This document shows positions 33,141-41,950 of a stretch of 64,000 bases of DNA, in pieces. A program made the translations under genes and the position numbers. Origin of the DNA: CAZLPZ01 sp964607245 (GTDB lineage Bacteria; Pseudomonadota; Alphaproteobacteria; Micavibrionales; Micavibrionaceae); assembly GCA_964607245.1 (NCBI GenBank), contig CAZSIB010000001.1, positions 1-64,000 of the forward strand, written 5' to 3'. The notes under the pieces are model-generated. The model saw only the letters and a program-made list of their open reading frames with translations. It had not been told where the DNA came from and did no database searches. Each line of letters starts with the position of its first letter. Position 1 is the first letter of the stretch.

Positions 33141-33799
33141 TGCAAACGATTCATGTCCAGGATAAAACTTTTCTTGACCATGCGGTGATGATTCATCCGG
33201 ACATGGGGGATAAAGATTCAGATAGACATTTTGTCGTCGGGCATGATGCAGTATTAAATCTGACCTATCTGCACACCGCTCGGGCGTCTGTTCAAAGCAA
33301 TATTGCCGTTGATCTTGTTGGCGTGCGCGCCTCTGTCCGGTTTTGTGGGGCGCAAATATTGACATTGGGTCAGCATGGGCAAATCATGATGACGGTGCGG
33401 CACATGGCCGAAAACACGTCATCGTCTCAGCAAATGCGCATGATTGCAGATTCGGGCAGCACCGGAAAATTTCACGGCAAGGTGATCGTCGAGCCTAATG
33501 GAAAAGACAGTGATGCGCGCCAAGTAACCCGCGGGTTACTGTTATCATCCCGTGCCGATTTGGTGGCGCAACCCGAACTTGAAATTAACACAGACGATGT
33601 GACTTGTACCCATGGCGCCAGTATTGGGCAAATCGATGCGGATCAATTGTTTTATTTGACCAGTCGCGGGGTTCCGATGGAAGATGCGCGGCGGATATTA
33701 CTGCGTGCTTTCCTTGTGGGAGTATTTGATAATTTGTCCGAAACGCGCCAGCAGGAATTCATAGCGTATATTGATGTGGCATTGGATGGTCACGCATGA
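33140..33799 (+). CDS. sufD: SufD-like protein, short form lacking the N-terminal domain
   Basis: Only 219 residues; SufD is normally around 400 or more. The sequence corresponds to the C-terminal beta-helix core and end: RHMAENTSSSQQMRMIAD, FHGKVIVEPNGKDSDARQVT, LLLSSRADLVAQPELEI, CTHGASIGQIDADQLFYL and RGVPMEDARRILLRAFL. The conserved His of TCTHGAS-like text is kept. The missing part is the N-terminal helical/beta region. It overlaps sufC by one base and sufS by 4, so the start is not an artefact of the frame; no frame upstream restores the rest. It likely still pairs with SufB and SufC. Confidence 0.9.
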   Translation: MQTIHVQDKTFLDHAVMIHPDMGDKDSDRHFVVGHDAVLNLTYLHTARASVQSNIAVDLVGVRASVRFCGAQILTLGQHGQIMMTVRHMAENTSSSQQMRMIADSGSTGKFHGKVIVEPNGKDSDARQVTRGLLLSSRADLVAQPELEINTDDVTCTHGASIGQIDADQLFYLTSRGVPMEDARRILLRAFLVGVFDNLSETRQQEFIAYIDVALDGHA

Positions 33800-35058
33800 C
33801 GACGAATGTACAAAAAATGACGGATGATAAAGGGATGATAATCTCGCCCTGGCGCAGGGATTTTCCTGTTCTTTCGAAACAAATGAACGGTATGCCGCTT
33901 TGCTATCTGGACAGCAGTGCGAGCGCACAGAAACCAAACAGTGTTATTTGTTCAATGACAGATCTGATGCAGAACGGGTACGCCAATGTGCATCGTGGTT
34001 TGTATCAATATTCATCTGAACTAACCCGGCGTTACGAAGATGTGCGTAATGGTGTTGCACGATTCATCGGCGCGTCATCACCTAATGAAATCATTTTTAC
34101 GCATGGGGCCACAGAAAGCATCAATCTGGTTGCGCGGAGTTTAGGGACATTATGCCTGAACCCAGGCGATGAAATTATTCTGAGTGTGATGGAACATCAC
34201 GCGAATATTGTTCCGTGGCAAATGATGGCCAAGGAACGTGGCGCAACAATTCGTGTAGTGCCGATGACGACCGCGTATGAACTCGACCGGGATGCCCTTG
34301 GGCAAATATTATCCTCGCGTACAAAAATTGTCGCCGTTACGCATATCTCGAACGTTTTGGGGACAATCAATCCGATCAAAGAAATCACGCACCAGATTAA
34401 GTCGTACAACCCAGAAATATATGTCTTGATCGATGGGGCCCAGGGCGCCGTACATACGCCTGTCGATGTCGCTGATATCGGGTGTGATTTTTATGCGCTC
34501 ACCGGGCATAAATTATATGGACCAACGGGGGTTGGCGTCCTTTATGGTCGTGCGGATGTCCTTGACACCATGCCGCCTTATCAAGGTGGCGGAGACATGA
34601 TTGAAACGGTTGATTTTTCCGACACAACGTACCGTGCCCCGCCGCATCGTTTCGAAGCCGGGACACCGCCCATCCTTGAGGTGATTGGGTTTGGCGCTGC
34701 CATCGATTATATAGATCAGATTGGCTGGCCCAACATAACGGCACATGAACATGAATTAACGATGCAACTTGAACAGGCGCTCTCAAGAATACCAGAGATC
34801 ACGATCTATGGTCCAAAGGGGGAAAATCGGGCAGGTATTTTTTCATTCACGGCATCGTGGGGGCACGCAAGTGACATTGCGATGATTTTGGATCAAAGCG
34901 GCGTTGCCGTGCGTACGGGGCATCATTGCGGGATGCCGCTGATGCGTACGCTGGGCGTGCCAACGACCTTGCGCGCGTCCTTGGCGCTTTATAATAATGG
35001 ATCCGATGTTACCACGCTGACGACGGCGCTTGAAAAAGCACGAAGGATGCTCACATGA
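33796..35058 (+). CDS. sufS: Cysteine desulfurase SufS
   Basis: A 420-residue class V aminotransferase-fold enzyme. PLP Lys about 239 in ALTGHKLYGPTGVGVLYG; catalytic Cys about 378 in RTGHHCGMPLM (SufS-type loop). EHHANIVPW and FRxTFE-like FEAGTPPILE are typical. It removes sulfur from cysteine for the SUF scaffold. No sufE or sufU gene is adjacent. The start overlaps sufD by 4 bases. Confidence 0.98.
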   Translation: MTTNVQKMTDDKGMIISPWRRDFPVLSKQMNGMPLCYLDSSASAQKPNSVICSMTDLMQNGYANVHRGLYQYSSELTRRYEDVRNGVARFIGASSPNEIIFTHGATESINLVARSLGTLCLNPGDEIILSVMEHHANIVPWQMMAKERGATIRVVPMTTAYELDRDALGQILSSRTKIVAVTHISNVLGTINPIKEITHQIKSYNPEIYVLIDGAQGAVHTPVDVADIGCDFYALTGHKLYGPTGVGVLYGRADVLDTMPPYQGGGDMIETVDFSDTTYRAPPHRFEAGTPPILEVIGFGAAIDYIDQIGWPNITAHEHELTMQLEQALSRIPEITIYGPKGENRAGIFSFTASWGHASDIAMILDQSGVAVRTGHHCGMPLMRTLGVPTTLRASLALYNNGSDVTTLTTALEKARRMLT

Positions 35059-35522
35059 ATACACAGAAAAAAGATAATGCTCCGGTCGTTCCCCCGCATC
35101 TGCAAGGTCCGATCAAGGCCTATGCCGACAGCGACATGGTTAAAAATGCCGTGGGAGAAGAGTATGATCGCCTGGCCGAACCGCCGGGTGTTGATCTGCC
35201 CCGCGATCATCCGCTTTGTGTGCCGATTATTGCTGTGCTACGTGATGTGTATGACCCAGAAATTCCGGTGAATATCTATGAACTGGGATTGATCTATTCT
35301 GTTACGATTACGGGCGGGCCAGCGGGCGCGGATGTGCAGGTGAAAATGACATTGACATCACCGGGATGCCCCGTTGCCCAGGAAATGCCCGGTATGGTTC
35401 AAAATGCGATTTTTCCGATTGAGGGTGTGCGTGATGTCGAGGTTGAGATTGTGTGGGATCCGACATGGAATCCGGCCATGATGGCGGAAACCGCGAAAAT
35501 GCAGCTCAACATGTTTACGTGA
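35055..35522 (+). CDS. sufT: SUF-system Fe-S assembly protein SufT (MIP18/DUF59 family)
   Basis: A 155-residue protein with an N-terminal extension of about 50 residues and a DUF59 domain: VYDPEIPVNIYELGLIY and LTSPGCPVAQEMPG, where the Cys is the reactive conserved residue. Family members help deliver Fe-S clusters. It overlaps sufS by 4 bases. Confidence 0.92.
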   Translation: MNTQKKDNAPVVPPHLQGPIKAYADSDMVKNAVGEEYDRLAEPPGVDLPRDHPLCVPIIAVLRDVYDPEIPVNIYELGLIYSVTITGGPAGADVQVKMTLTSPGCPVAQEMPGMVQNAIFPIEGVRDVEVEIVWDPTWNPAMMAETAKMQLNMFT

Positions 35523-35538
35523 CCGGGGAAGAATAAAA

Positions 35539-35892
35539 ATGGGCTTTGCACTCACCACAAAAGAAATTCATGTGACAGACGTCGCGCGCCACTATTTCCG
35601 CGGGGTTTTGGCGGGTGCGCCTTCTGGGTCCGGGTTGCGCCTCTCGGTGCGTTCAGGCAAAGGATGCGGGGGGAGTGAGTATGATTTAAGCATCGTGCCG
35701 GGTGCGTTGCCGGGGGATGAGTGCCTTCAAGTCGAGGCCGACCTTGCTATTTTTATCCCCGTACAAGATACGCTCAAATTATTCGGCGCGACGATTGACT
35801 ATCACACAGACGCGATGGGCAATGCACGGATTGACATTCGAAACCCAAATGAAAAGGGGCGGTGCGGTTGCGGGGAGAGTGTGGTGTTGTAA
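35539..35892 (+). CDS. sufA: A-type Fe-S carrier SufA/IscA-like
   Basis: A 117-residue HesB/YadR family protein with the three cluster cysteines: C43 in GKGCGGSEYDL and C109/C111 in GRCGCGESVVL. It receives clusters from SufBCD and passes them on. Last gene of the operon, 16 bases after sufT; a terminator follows. Confidence 0.95.
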   Translation: MGFALTTKEIHVTDVARHYFRGVLAGAPSGSGLRLSVRSGKGCGGSEYDLSIVPGALPGDECLQVEADLAIFIPVQDTLKLFGATIDYHTDAMGNARIDIRNPNEKGRCGCGESVVL

Positions 35893-35915
35893 TCTGAATC
35901 CACAAGTGAACAAAT

Positions 35916-35945
35916 AAAAAGACCGCACGTGGTGCGGTCTTTTTA
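35916..35945. terminator. Terminator after the SUF operon
   Basis: Stem GACCGCAC (35921-35928) with GTGCGGTC (35932-35939), 3-base loop, flanked by A5 on the left and T5 on the right, so it can stop transcription from both sides, including the minus-strand genes starting with 35972-36118. Confidence 0.9.
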
Positions 35946-35971
35946 TCGATCAACCAAGATCTTTGATTTAA

Positions 35972-36118
35972 TTAACGACCGCTCGGCGATGGTGCCGCAA
36001 AGGTCATGTTGGCACCCAAACGACGGGATCCGATATTCGCATTCGCTGCCACGGCCATATTGACCGCGCCGTTGTTACGACCCGCTGCCAATTGCGTTAA
36101 TCTCATTGCTGTGTTCAT
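35972..36118 (-). CDS. Short hypothetical protein (48 residues)
   Basis: ATG at 36118 with GAGGG and TTAGGGA purine runs just upstream; stop TAA at 35972. The product is rich in Asn, Ala and Arg (MRLTQLAAGRNNGAVNMAVA, then GSRRLGANMTFAAPSPSGR) and has no hydrophobic segment. It starts 5 bases after the stop of the gene at 36124-36717, so it looks like the last gene of that operon. Function unknown. Confidence 0.5.
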   Translation of the reverse strand: MNTAMRLTQLAAGRNNGAVNMAVAANANIGSRRLGANMTFAAPSPSGR

Positions 36119-36123
36119 GTTCC

Positions 36124-36717
36124 CTAACCCTCTTTTGTTGTGAGTTGTTGTTGTTTCGCATACAGCCTTAATAAATCGTCGTCCGAAGACTTGTTTATTA
36201 ACGCTTTATAAATATCATTGTGCCCAAGTCCCGCAAGAGAGTCAAGAAAATCCGTATCTGATTGATCTTTCTTAACAATTTCATCTACTATTATACATAA
36301 ATTTTTGATAATGTCAACATTTTTGATTGCATGCCAAGTGGTCCAGGTGTCGTCATCCACGTCATTTCCTGGTCGGGCAAAGCCCAAAAGGTTCTGTTCC
36401 ACCTCGCGCAGTGCCCCGGCATAAAGGAGCGCCAGCCGCGCTGACGGGGTGCTCCGTGGGGTGAGACAGACAAAAACACATTTACTTTCAGGGACATAAA
36501 TCGATTCTTCTCGCCCTTTAAGGAATTTTATCATCACGCGCTGCTCATCCGCCATTTGGATGAGTCGCCGGGCTGTGCTGCTGGGGCTGAGCCGTGCGCG
36601 CAACGCATCAATCAGTTTTGTTCCGATATCGGGGTTCGCGCTGTAATCTTGAAGAACGCGGTCGGCAGTTTGATCGCCAAAGGTGTCTTGCAGGTTATTT
36701 TTTATGTCATCGGTCAT
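36124..36717 (-). CDS. Hypothetical cytoplasmic protein
   Basis: A 197-residue soluble, mostly helical protein. The segment IKFLKGREESIYVPESKCVF followed by ALLYAGALREVEQNLLG recalls the strand-helix start of putative metallopeptidase families in which an HExxH would sit in the helix, but no such motif is present here, so activity is not claimed. Middle gene of the minus-strand group 35972-37344. Function unknown. Confidence 0.65.
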   Translation of the reverse strand: MTDDIKNNLQDTFGDQTADRVLQDYSANPDIGTKLIDALRARLSPSSTARRLIQMADEQRVMIKFLKGREESIYVPESKCVFVCLTPRSTPSARLALLYAGALREVEQNLLGFARPGNDVDDDTWTTWHAIKNVDIIKNLCIIVDEIVKKDQSDTDFLDSLAGLGHNDIYKALINKSSDDDLLRLYAKQQQLTTKEG

Positions 36718-36735
36718 ATCGTTATACCTTATTTT

Positions 36736-37344
36736 TTAATCGCGGAGAAGCGCTGTGCCGGCGGCCGTTCCCCCCGTGATCATATTCCGGGCGAGCATAT
36801 GCACCCGCCCATTGGGGTCAACGCGCAATTTGGCGCGGACCAGCGTGCCGTCCATAAAGAGCGGCGTATCCACCATAAATCCCCCATCTGATTCTTCTGT
36901 GATATCGTATTTTGGGTTTCCGTGTCCAAAGGCAAATCCAGGTGACACATCGAAATTACTTTGATCCTGATAGGGATATTCGTTCGGATCCTGAACCAGG
37001 AAAACTTCACCGGCGTCCTGCACCACAGCAAAGAAATAAAAATTCAGATAGGCGATGATGTTGCTGTGGGTCAGTTTCAGGTCCCCAAGTGTGGCAAGTG
37101 TGGCGAGCGGCGCATCGGTCCCATCCAGATAAAAATAACGTTGGCCATCACTTAAATAATGCAGCGAGAAAATCGGCATTGAGGCAAAACTGGTCAAGCG
37201 GTACAGCCGAAATTGTTGGTAAAAGGGCAGGGGTGTCATCTTGCCCTCCGACGTTAAAGGCGCAAACAACACCGCTTCCCCTGACGTTTTGACAGCGTCG
37301 AGGAATTGCAAAAGCGCGGGCTTATCAAGTAATTGCCATTTCAT
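36736..37344 (-). CDS. Hypothetical protein with beta-rich sequence
   Basis: A 202-residue protein without signal or membrane segments. It alternates hydrophobic strands and turns (FRLYRLTSFASMPIFSLHYL, YFYLDGTDAPLATLATL, FYFFAVVQDAGEVFLVQDP). Residues FMDGTLVRAKLRVDPNGRVH close a regular fold. No family recognised. It lies 18 bases before the gene at 36124-36717 and probably starts the operon. Confidence 0.65.
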   Translation of the reverse strand: MKWQLLDKPALLQFLDAVKTSGEAVLFAPLTSEGKMTPLPFYQQFRLYRLTSFASMPIFSLHYLSDGQRYFYLDGTDAPLATLATLGDLKLTHSNIIAYLNFYFFAVVQDAGEVFLVQDPNEYPYQDQSNFDVSPGFAFGHGNPKYDITEESDGGFMVDTPLFMDGTLVRAKLRVDPNGRVHMLARNMITGGTAAGTALLRD

Positions 37345-37455
37345 TGGGGCGGACAGGATGGATAAGGTGTGATGGGGCCGAAATCATCAGAATCTAAGCC
37401 TCATCATGGCACACGGGCCCCATGATCACAAGCGGACAAGCGGGCGTTGTTTGTC

Positions 37456-38118
37456 TTATGTCGCGTGGGTAAGCCCCAGGACTTCGGCGGCGCGGCGTGC
37501 CGATTCGGGAGTGATCACCTGGCTTCCCGTGACAACGCGCTGTGTGCCGTCTTTTGCCGTGAAGACAAATGTATCTTCAGCATCTCGGCTTGGGTGCGCG
37601 CAGATGTGTTCTGTGACGAGTTCGCGACGACGAAAGGCCCAAGAAAGCCGGTTGAGGCCCCGTGCCAGTACAGAAAGGTTTCGGCCATTGGCAGGTTGTT
37701 TTGCAATGTCATATAGCCCTGTGCCTGGAACCGGAAGATTTTTAGGATTTTGTGCATGGGCATCCGCAAAAGCGGAAGAAAGGCGAAGTATAGATTCTCC
37801 ATGCAGATGGGTTTTTTTGACGAGCTGATCAGATAAAGGAGGAAGATCAAGAACGGCTTCATGTGTTTGAAATACCGCCTCTTCTGGAGAAATCTCCCCC
37901 TCCATATACCCGATATAGCTTGCCGTTGCCAAATCGTGAACAGCATGGATATGATCTTGTGGCTTTAGGCCCTTTCGGTCTTGTTCGATTTCTAGGCGCA
38001 TCGAATTGAGCGTGGTTGGCGTGCTGGCGGTTGGGTCATGATTTGCCCAAGCAGAGAACCACGGGAAATCCCTAAAAAACTGAAGTTCGCGACGTGTAGG
38101 AGTTTGGCGGTTTGGCAT
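37456..38118 (-). CDS. Hypothetical protein
   Basis: A 220-residue, mostly helical soluble protein of unknown family. The C-terminus (ITPESARRAAEVLGL) reads like a small helical DNA-contact or docking motif, preceded by FVFTAKDGTQRVVTGSQV. The start at 38118 was chosen because CAGGAGA sits 8 bases before this ATG; an upstream ATG overlaps that SD. Codon use resembles its neighbours but is AT-richer in parts. Confidence 0.65.
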   Translation of the reverse strand: MPNRQTPTRRELQFFRDFPWFSAWANHDPTASTPTTLNSMRLEIEQDRKGLKPQDHIHAVHDLATASYIGYMEGEISPEEAVFQTHEAVLDLPPLSDQLVKKTHLHGESILRLSSAFADAHAQNPKNLPVPGTGLYDIAKQPANGRNLSVLARGLNRLSWAFRRRELVTEHICAHPSRDAEDTFVFTAKDGTQRVVTGSQVITPESARRAAEVLGLTHAT

Positions 38119-38282
38119 GAGGGTCTTCTCCTGTTCCATAAGATTTTATGGATGCTGTTATATGGTATATTCTTTATTTCTGTCAATAAGTATATTCTGA
38201 GCGCAGGTGAGGTCAGACGAGACAGTCCATGTGCCGCGCCGTATGAAAGACGATTATATTTATGTATAATTATGTCGCGGCG

Positions 38283-38969
38283 CTAGCTATGCCGCTTTGG
38301 TGCCGCGTGTGTCGCCGGGGCTGTTTTGATCGCCTTATGGCGCTTAATCTCGCGCACCAGATCAAAGATTTCCTGGACGGCAACATGGGACGAGCTTTCG
38401 CTTTCGGCGACACCTAATCCGCGCAGCATGGATGATGCAAAGGCCACACGGTTCCCGAGGGTCGATGTGGCGATATCCACCTGCATCTGGGCCAGCGTTT
38501 CGACCATTTGCGCAAAAATCCCCGCGCGCGGATTAATCCGGTTGAGCACAACCAAGGCGGGCACGCGTTCGGCACTTGCGCGGCGCAAGGTTTCACCGCA
38601 TGCCCAAATATCCATGGGCGAGGGTTGAACGGGGACCAGCACCAAATCGGCCTCGCGCACCGCAATCGTTGCATCGGTTTGGGTATGCGGGGGCGAGTCG
38701 ATTAAAATCACGTCGTACCCTTGAGATTTCAGGTTTTGGATCTCTTTCCGCAGGCGCCACCCCTGAAGCTGTTGATGGGTGATCGTATTGGCGTCACCCA
38801 GTGTTTTTTGGCGCATCGCAAACCAGTAGGACAGTGACGCCTGGGGGTCGATATCAATCGTTGCAACGCGCGCACGGGCACACACAAACCCAACGGCCAA
38901 TTGGGCGGCCAGCGTTGTTTTCCCCGCGCCGCCTTTTTGTTGGGCAATCGTAATGACTTTTGCGGTCAT
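38283..38969 (-). CDS. Orphan ParA/MinD-family ATPase
   Basis: A 228-residue P-loop ATPase beginning MTAKVITIAQQKGGAGKTTL with deviant Walker A K12-GGAGKTT (both the signature Lys12 and Lys17 present). Switch regions: ATIDIDPQASLSYW and VILIDSPPHTQTD. ParA-type ATPases position plasmids, chromosomes or protein clusters; no ParB partner lies beside it, so its cargo is unknown. GGGAGAG precedes ATG 38969 by about 12 bases; ATG 38993 is the alternative. Divergent from tsaC. Confidence 0.9.
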   Translation of the reverse strand: MTAKVITIAQQKGGAGKTTLAAQLAVGFVCARARVATIDIDPQASLSYWFAMRQKTLGDANTITHQQLQGWRLRKEIQNLKSQGYDVILIDSPPHTQTDATIAVREADLVLVPVQPSPMDIWACGETLRRASAERVPALVVLNRINPRAGIFAQMVETLAQMQVDIATSTLGNRVAFASSMLRGLGVAESESSSHVAVQEIFDLVREIKRHKAIKTAPATHAAPKRHS

Positions 38970-39055
38970 TTCTTTTGGTTCTCTCCCGATCATTTTTGTT
39001 GAGTCGGGGATGATCCTGTGGCATTTAAAGGCAAAAGAAAAGGGATTTTTGAAAA

Positions 39056-40042
39056 ATGCTCACAGCTCTGTCCACAGAATCCCTAGCGCGCGCGGCGGCG
39101 CTTCTTGCGGCGGGGGATGTGGTGGCCTTTCCGACCGAAACGGTCTATGGCCTGGGTGCCGATGCGCGGGTCGGACGAGCGGTTGCAAAAATCTATGAGA
39201 TAAAGCAAAGACCGTCATTTAATCCATTGATTGTGCATGTGAAAGATAGGCTTAAGGCTGAGAAGATTGCGGTGTTTAATGGCCGGGCGCGGGCGGTGGC
39301 TGATGCGTTTTGGCCGGGGCCGCTCACCCTGATCTTACCGCTTTTGCCAGGGGCGGGGATTGATCCGCTGGTGAGCGCGGGGTTGGATACCGTGGCCCTC
39401 CGTGTGCCGGCCCATCCGGTCGCCCAGGATTTATTGCGCATGTTTGGGGGGCCGATTGCGGCCCCAAGCGCGAATCGGTCAGGGAGGCTGTCGCCGACGT
39501 CGGCCATCCATGTCGAGCAAAGTTTTGGGGAGGATGCCCCATTTATCCTGGCGGCGGGGTCAAGCATGGTCGGCCTTGAATCAACGATTTTGGACTTAAC
39601 CCAGGCGGATCCCGTGATTTTGCGCCCGGGCGGGATTACGCCCCATGATCTGGCGGGGATTCTGGGCGCGCCCCCACCCGTGACACACGGGGTGGTTCAG
39701 GATGGAGAGGCCGCGCGGTCGCCGGGATTGCTTTTGAAACATTACGCGCCGGCTGTGCCGCTGCGTTTAAGGGCGGTGGATGTTCAAGCGGACGAGGCGC
39801 TCTTGGCATTTGGCCCCACCCGGTTTATGGGTGTGGTGGGGGGTGGGTTTGCAGACGACTTGCCAGATCACATGATCCGAAATCTAAGCAAAACAAGTGA
39901 TCTTATTGAAGCAGCAGGAAATTTATTTCGTATGCTATATGATTTGGAAGAATCGGGTGCAGCCAGAATTGCGGTCATGGATATTCCGGCCGTAGGGATT
40001 GGGATGGCGATAAATGATCGCCTGATCCGCGCAGCGGCGTAG
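39056..40042 (+). CDS. tsaC: L-threonylcarbamoyladenylate synthase (Sua5, long form)
   Basis: A 328-residue protein. YrdC domain about 10-200: GDVVAFPTETVYGLGADARV, KQRPSFNPLIVHV, WPGPLTLILP and IAAPSANRSGRLSPTSA. A linker leads to the smaller Sua5 domain (LLLKHYAPAVPLRL ... GFADDLPDHM), present only in the long form. It makes threonylcarbamoyl-AMP for the t6A37 modification of ANN-decoding tRNAs, including the Thr tRNA in this window. Confidence 0.96.
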   Translation: MLTALSTESLARAAALLAAGDVVAFPTETVYGLGADARVGRAVAKIYEIKQRPSFNPLIVHVKDRLKAEKIAVFNGRARAVADAFWPGPLTLILPLLPGAGIDPLVSAGLDTVALRVPAHPVAQDLLRMFGGPIAAPSANRSGRLSPTSAIHVEQSFGEDAPFILAAGSSMVGLESTILDLTQADPVILRPGGITPHDLAGILGAPPPVTHGVVQDGEAARSPGLLLKHYAPAVPLRLRAVDVQADEALLAFGPTRFMGVVGGGFADDLPDHMIRNLSKTSDLIEAAGNLFRMLYDLEESGAARIAVMDIPAVGIGMAINDRLIRAAA

Positions 40043-40116
40043 GGGCGAAGTCTTAATAATATATATAATATTCAAAACATCTTTCTCAGACTAAAAATCC
40101 CATCCATGATAAGCGT

Positions 40117-40875
40117 ATGGATATCTACGATTCTCATTATTATATCTCCCCATCACGCCGGTATTTGACGCTTGCGGGGGCTTGTCTTTTGGCGATTTTA
40201 TTGATTTGGGGACCCCTTGATACAATCTGGCCGCTATCCCTGGCTGCAATTGGCATGGATATGATGTGCACCTTTTTTCATGAAATCGGGCATTCGGTGT
40301 TTTCCTGGCTGTTTGGCTATCCGTCGTTACCGAGCTTTGATTTTCAACATGGCGGTGGGATGGAATATCATTTGGACCGGGTCCCTTTCTTTGAATGGGG
40401 CTTGATGGGCGCCGCCGCCTATGGTGTTTGGTTTATCGCGCGCCTGCACATGGGGTTTGGCATTGCCGCTGGGGTCCTGTTCCTGCTTTATGCCGCCGCG
40501 ATGTTCAGCGAGTTTCATAATGTGATTGTCTTGTTCATGGGGAATGGTGCCGAAATTGCGATCGGGTCGTTTATCCTGGCCCGTGTCATTTTTGATGCCG
40601 TCCCCCCAAGGCCCGCCGAGCTTGAGGTGCACGCTTTGGCCGGATGGTATTTACTGCTGGACCCCATACGGCTTTCCTGGGGGTTAATTTTTGATCCCGA
40701 GGCACGCGAAATCTATTGGACCCAGAAAGGATCCGAAGGCTTTGGTGATTTTTCAAGGATTGCCGATTATTTTGGCTTTGCAAACGAGGTTCCTGTCGCG
40801 TGGTTTTGCATTCTGATGGCGGTTTGTGGGCTTGCCGCGCCGTTTGTTTTGAAGTGGAGACGGGCTTCCCTTTAA
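40117..40875 (+). CDS. Membrane protein with HEIGH zinc-binding motif (M50-like)
   Basis: A 252-residue protein with about five hydrophobic segments (18-32, 35-52, 92-108, 112-130, 227-243). HEIGH at 55-59 (FFHEIGHSVFSWLFG) is an HExxH metal site placed at the end of a membrane helix, as in intramembrane M50 proteases. A third metal ligand of the family (Asp in a later NPDG-like helix) is not evident, so the enzyme class is inferred. It may equally be a degenerate or atypical peptidase. Monocistronic; followed by a bidirectional terminator. Confidence 0.75.
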   Translation: MDIYDSHYYISPSRRYLTLAGACLLAILLIWGPLDTIWPLSLAAIGMDMMCTFFHEIGHSVFSWLFGYPSLPSFDFQHGGGMEYHLDRVPFFEWGLMGAAAYGVWFIARLHMGFGIAAGVLFLLYAAAMFSEFHNVIVLFMGNGAEIAIGSFILARVIFDAVPPRPAELEVHALAGWYLLLDPIRLSWGLIFDPEAREIYWTQKGSEGFGDFSRIADYFGFANEVPVAWFCILMAVCGLAAPFVLKWRRASL

Positions 40876-40903
40876 TCTTAATAAGGAATTTTAGACCATC
40901 CAA

Positions 40904-40937
40904 AACAAAAACCCCCAGGGAAACCGGGGGTTTTGTT
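40904..40937. terminator. Bidirectional terminator between the HEIGH gene and xerD
   Basis: AACAAAAACCCCC (40904-40916) pairs with GGGGGTTTTGTT (40926-40937) around AGGGAAACC, with A-rich left and T-rich right sides. Confidence 0.9.
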
Positions 40938-40957
40938 CGTTTTATATTTTACGAAGA

Positions 40958-41947
40958 TTATTTATTCACGGCCTTGCCCATTGGGTGCTTTTCTTCCACC
41001 GTTTTCTTGAGCTTGTCGCCCAGGATATGGGTGTAGATTTGCGTGGTCGCGATATCCGCATGGCCCAGCATTTTTTGGACCGAGCGCAGATCGGCACCAT
41101 TTTGCAGCAGGTGGGTTGCAAAGGCGTGACGCAGAATATGCGGCGACACCTTGGTCGATTCCAGACCCGCATCATGCGCCAAGTCTTTGAGCAACTGGGC
41201 AAAACGTTGACGTGTCAGGTGGCCGGAATCAGAGGTGCGTGAGGGGTAAAGCCACTGGGCCTGACGACCTTTGTCATCCCCAGAGACGAATTCCATCCGC
41301 ACATCCATATAGTTTTTGAGGGCCTTTTGCGCGGATTCCGACAGGGGAACCATGCGTTCACGTCCGCCCTTACCGGCAACCATCAGGAATTGACGGCCCG
41401 GACCAATCGCGGCGGTGGGCAGTCCAACAAGTTCAGAGACACGCAGGCCGGTGGCGTACAGCAGTTCCAGCAAGCAGACGAGGCGTAAGGAATCTTCATC
41501 CCCGCCACGCGCGGCCGTTTTGATGAGTTGGTTCACTTCAGCTTCCGACATTGTGCGCGGCAGCGTGCGTGTTTGTTTCGGACTTTCGATCGTGGTGGTC
41601 GGATCATCCTTGCGGCCATTTTCCGACACAAAGTAACGATAGAATTGACGCAAGGCCGACAAACGACGGGCGACAGTACGCACCGCGATTTGGTTTTGGT
41701 TTTGACCCTTCACGTGGATTTTGGCCGACAGCATGGTCAAATAGGCCTTCAGATCATCGGTCGTCGCTTTATCGATGTCCGTTTGACGGTCACGACGCAA
41801 ATACAGGCTGACATCGGCCAAATCACGCCAGTAGGCATGACGGGTGTTTAACGCTGCGCCGCGTTCCGCGGTCAGCATATCAAGGAATGCATCAATTGCC
41901 GGATGCAAATTCGGTTTTGGTAGTGCCGGACGGCCAGGACGTGCCAT
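40958..41947 (-). CDS. xerD: Site-specific tyrosine recombinase XerD-type
   Basis: A 329-residue tyrosine recombinase. N-terminal SAM-like DNA-binding domain (about 10-110), then the catalytic residues R169 (ATGLRVSELVGL), K193 (MVAGKGGRERM), H270 and R273 (PHILRHAFATHLL), H296 (MLGHADIATTQIY) and Y305. XerD with XerC resolves chromosome dimers at dif. The C-terminal tail after YTHILG matches XerD length. It follows the exported protein gene by 3 bases. Whether it is XerD or XerC cannot be settled without its partner. Confidence 0.92.
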   Translation of the reverse strand: MARPGRPALPKPNLHPAIDAFLDMLTAERGAALNTRHAYWRDLADVSLYLRRDRQTDIDKATTDDLKAYLTMLSAKIHVKGQNQNQIAVRTVARRLSALRQFYRYFVSENGRKDDPTTTIESPKQTRTLPRTMSEAEVNQLIKTAARGGDEDSLRLVCLLELLYATGLRVSELVGLPTAAIGPGRQFLMVAGKGGRERMVPLSESAQKALKNYMDVRMEFVSGDDKGRQAQWLYPSRTSDSGHLTRQRFAQLLKDLAHDAGLESTKVSPHILRHAFATHLLQNGADLRSVQKMLGHADIATTQIYTHILGDKLKKTVEEKHPMGKAVNK

Positions 41948-41950
41948 TTT

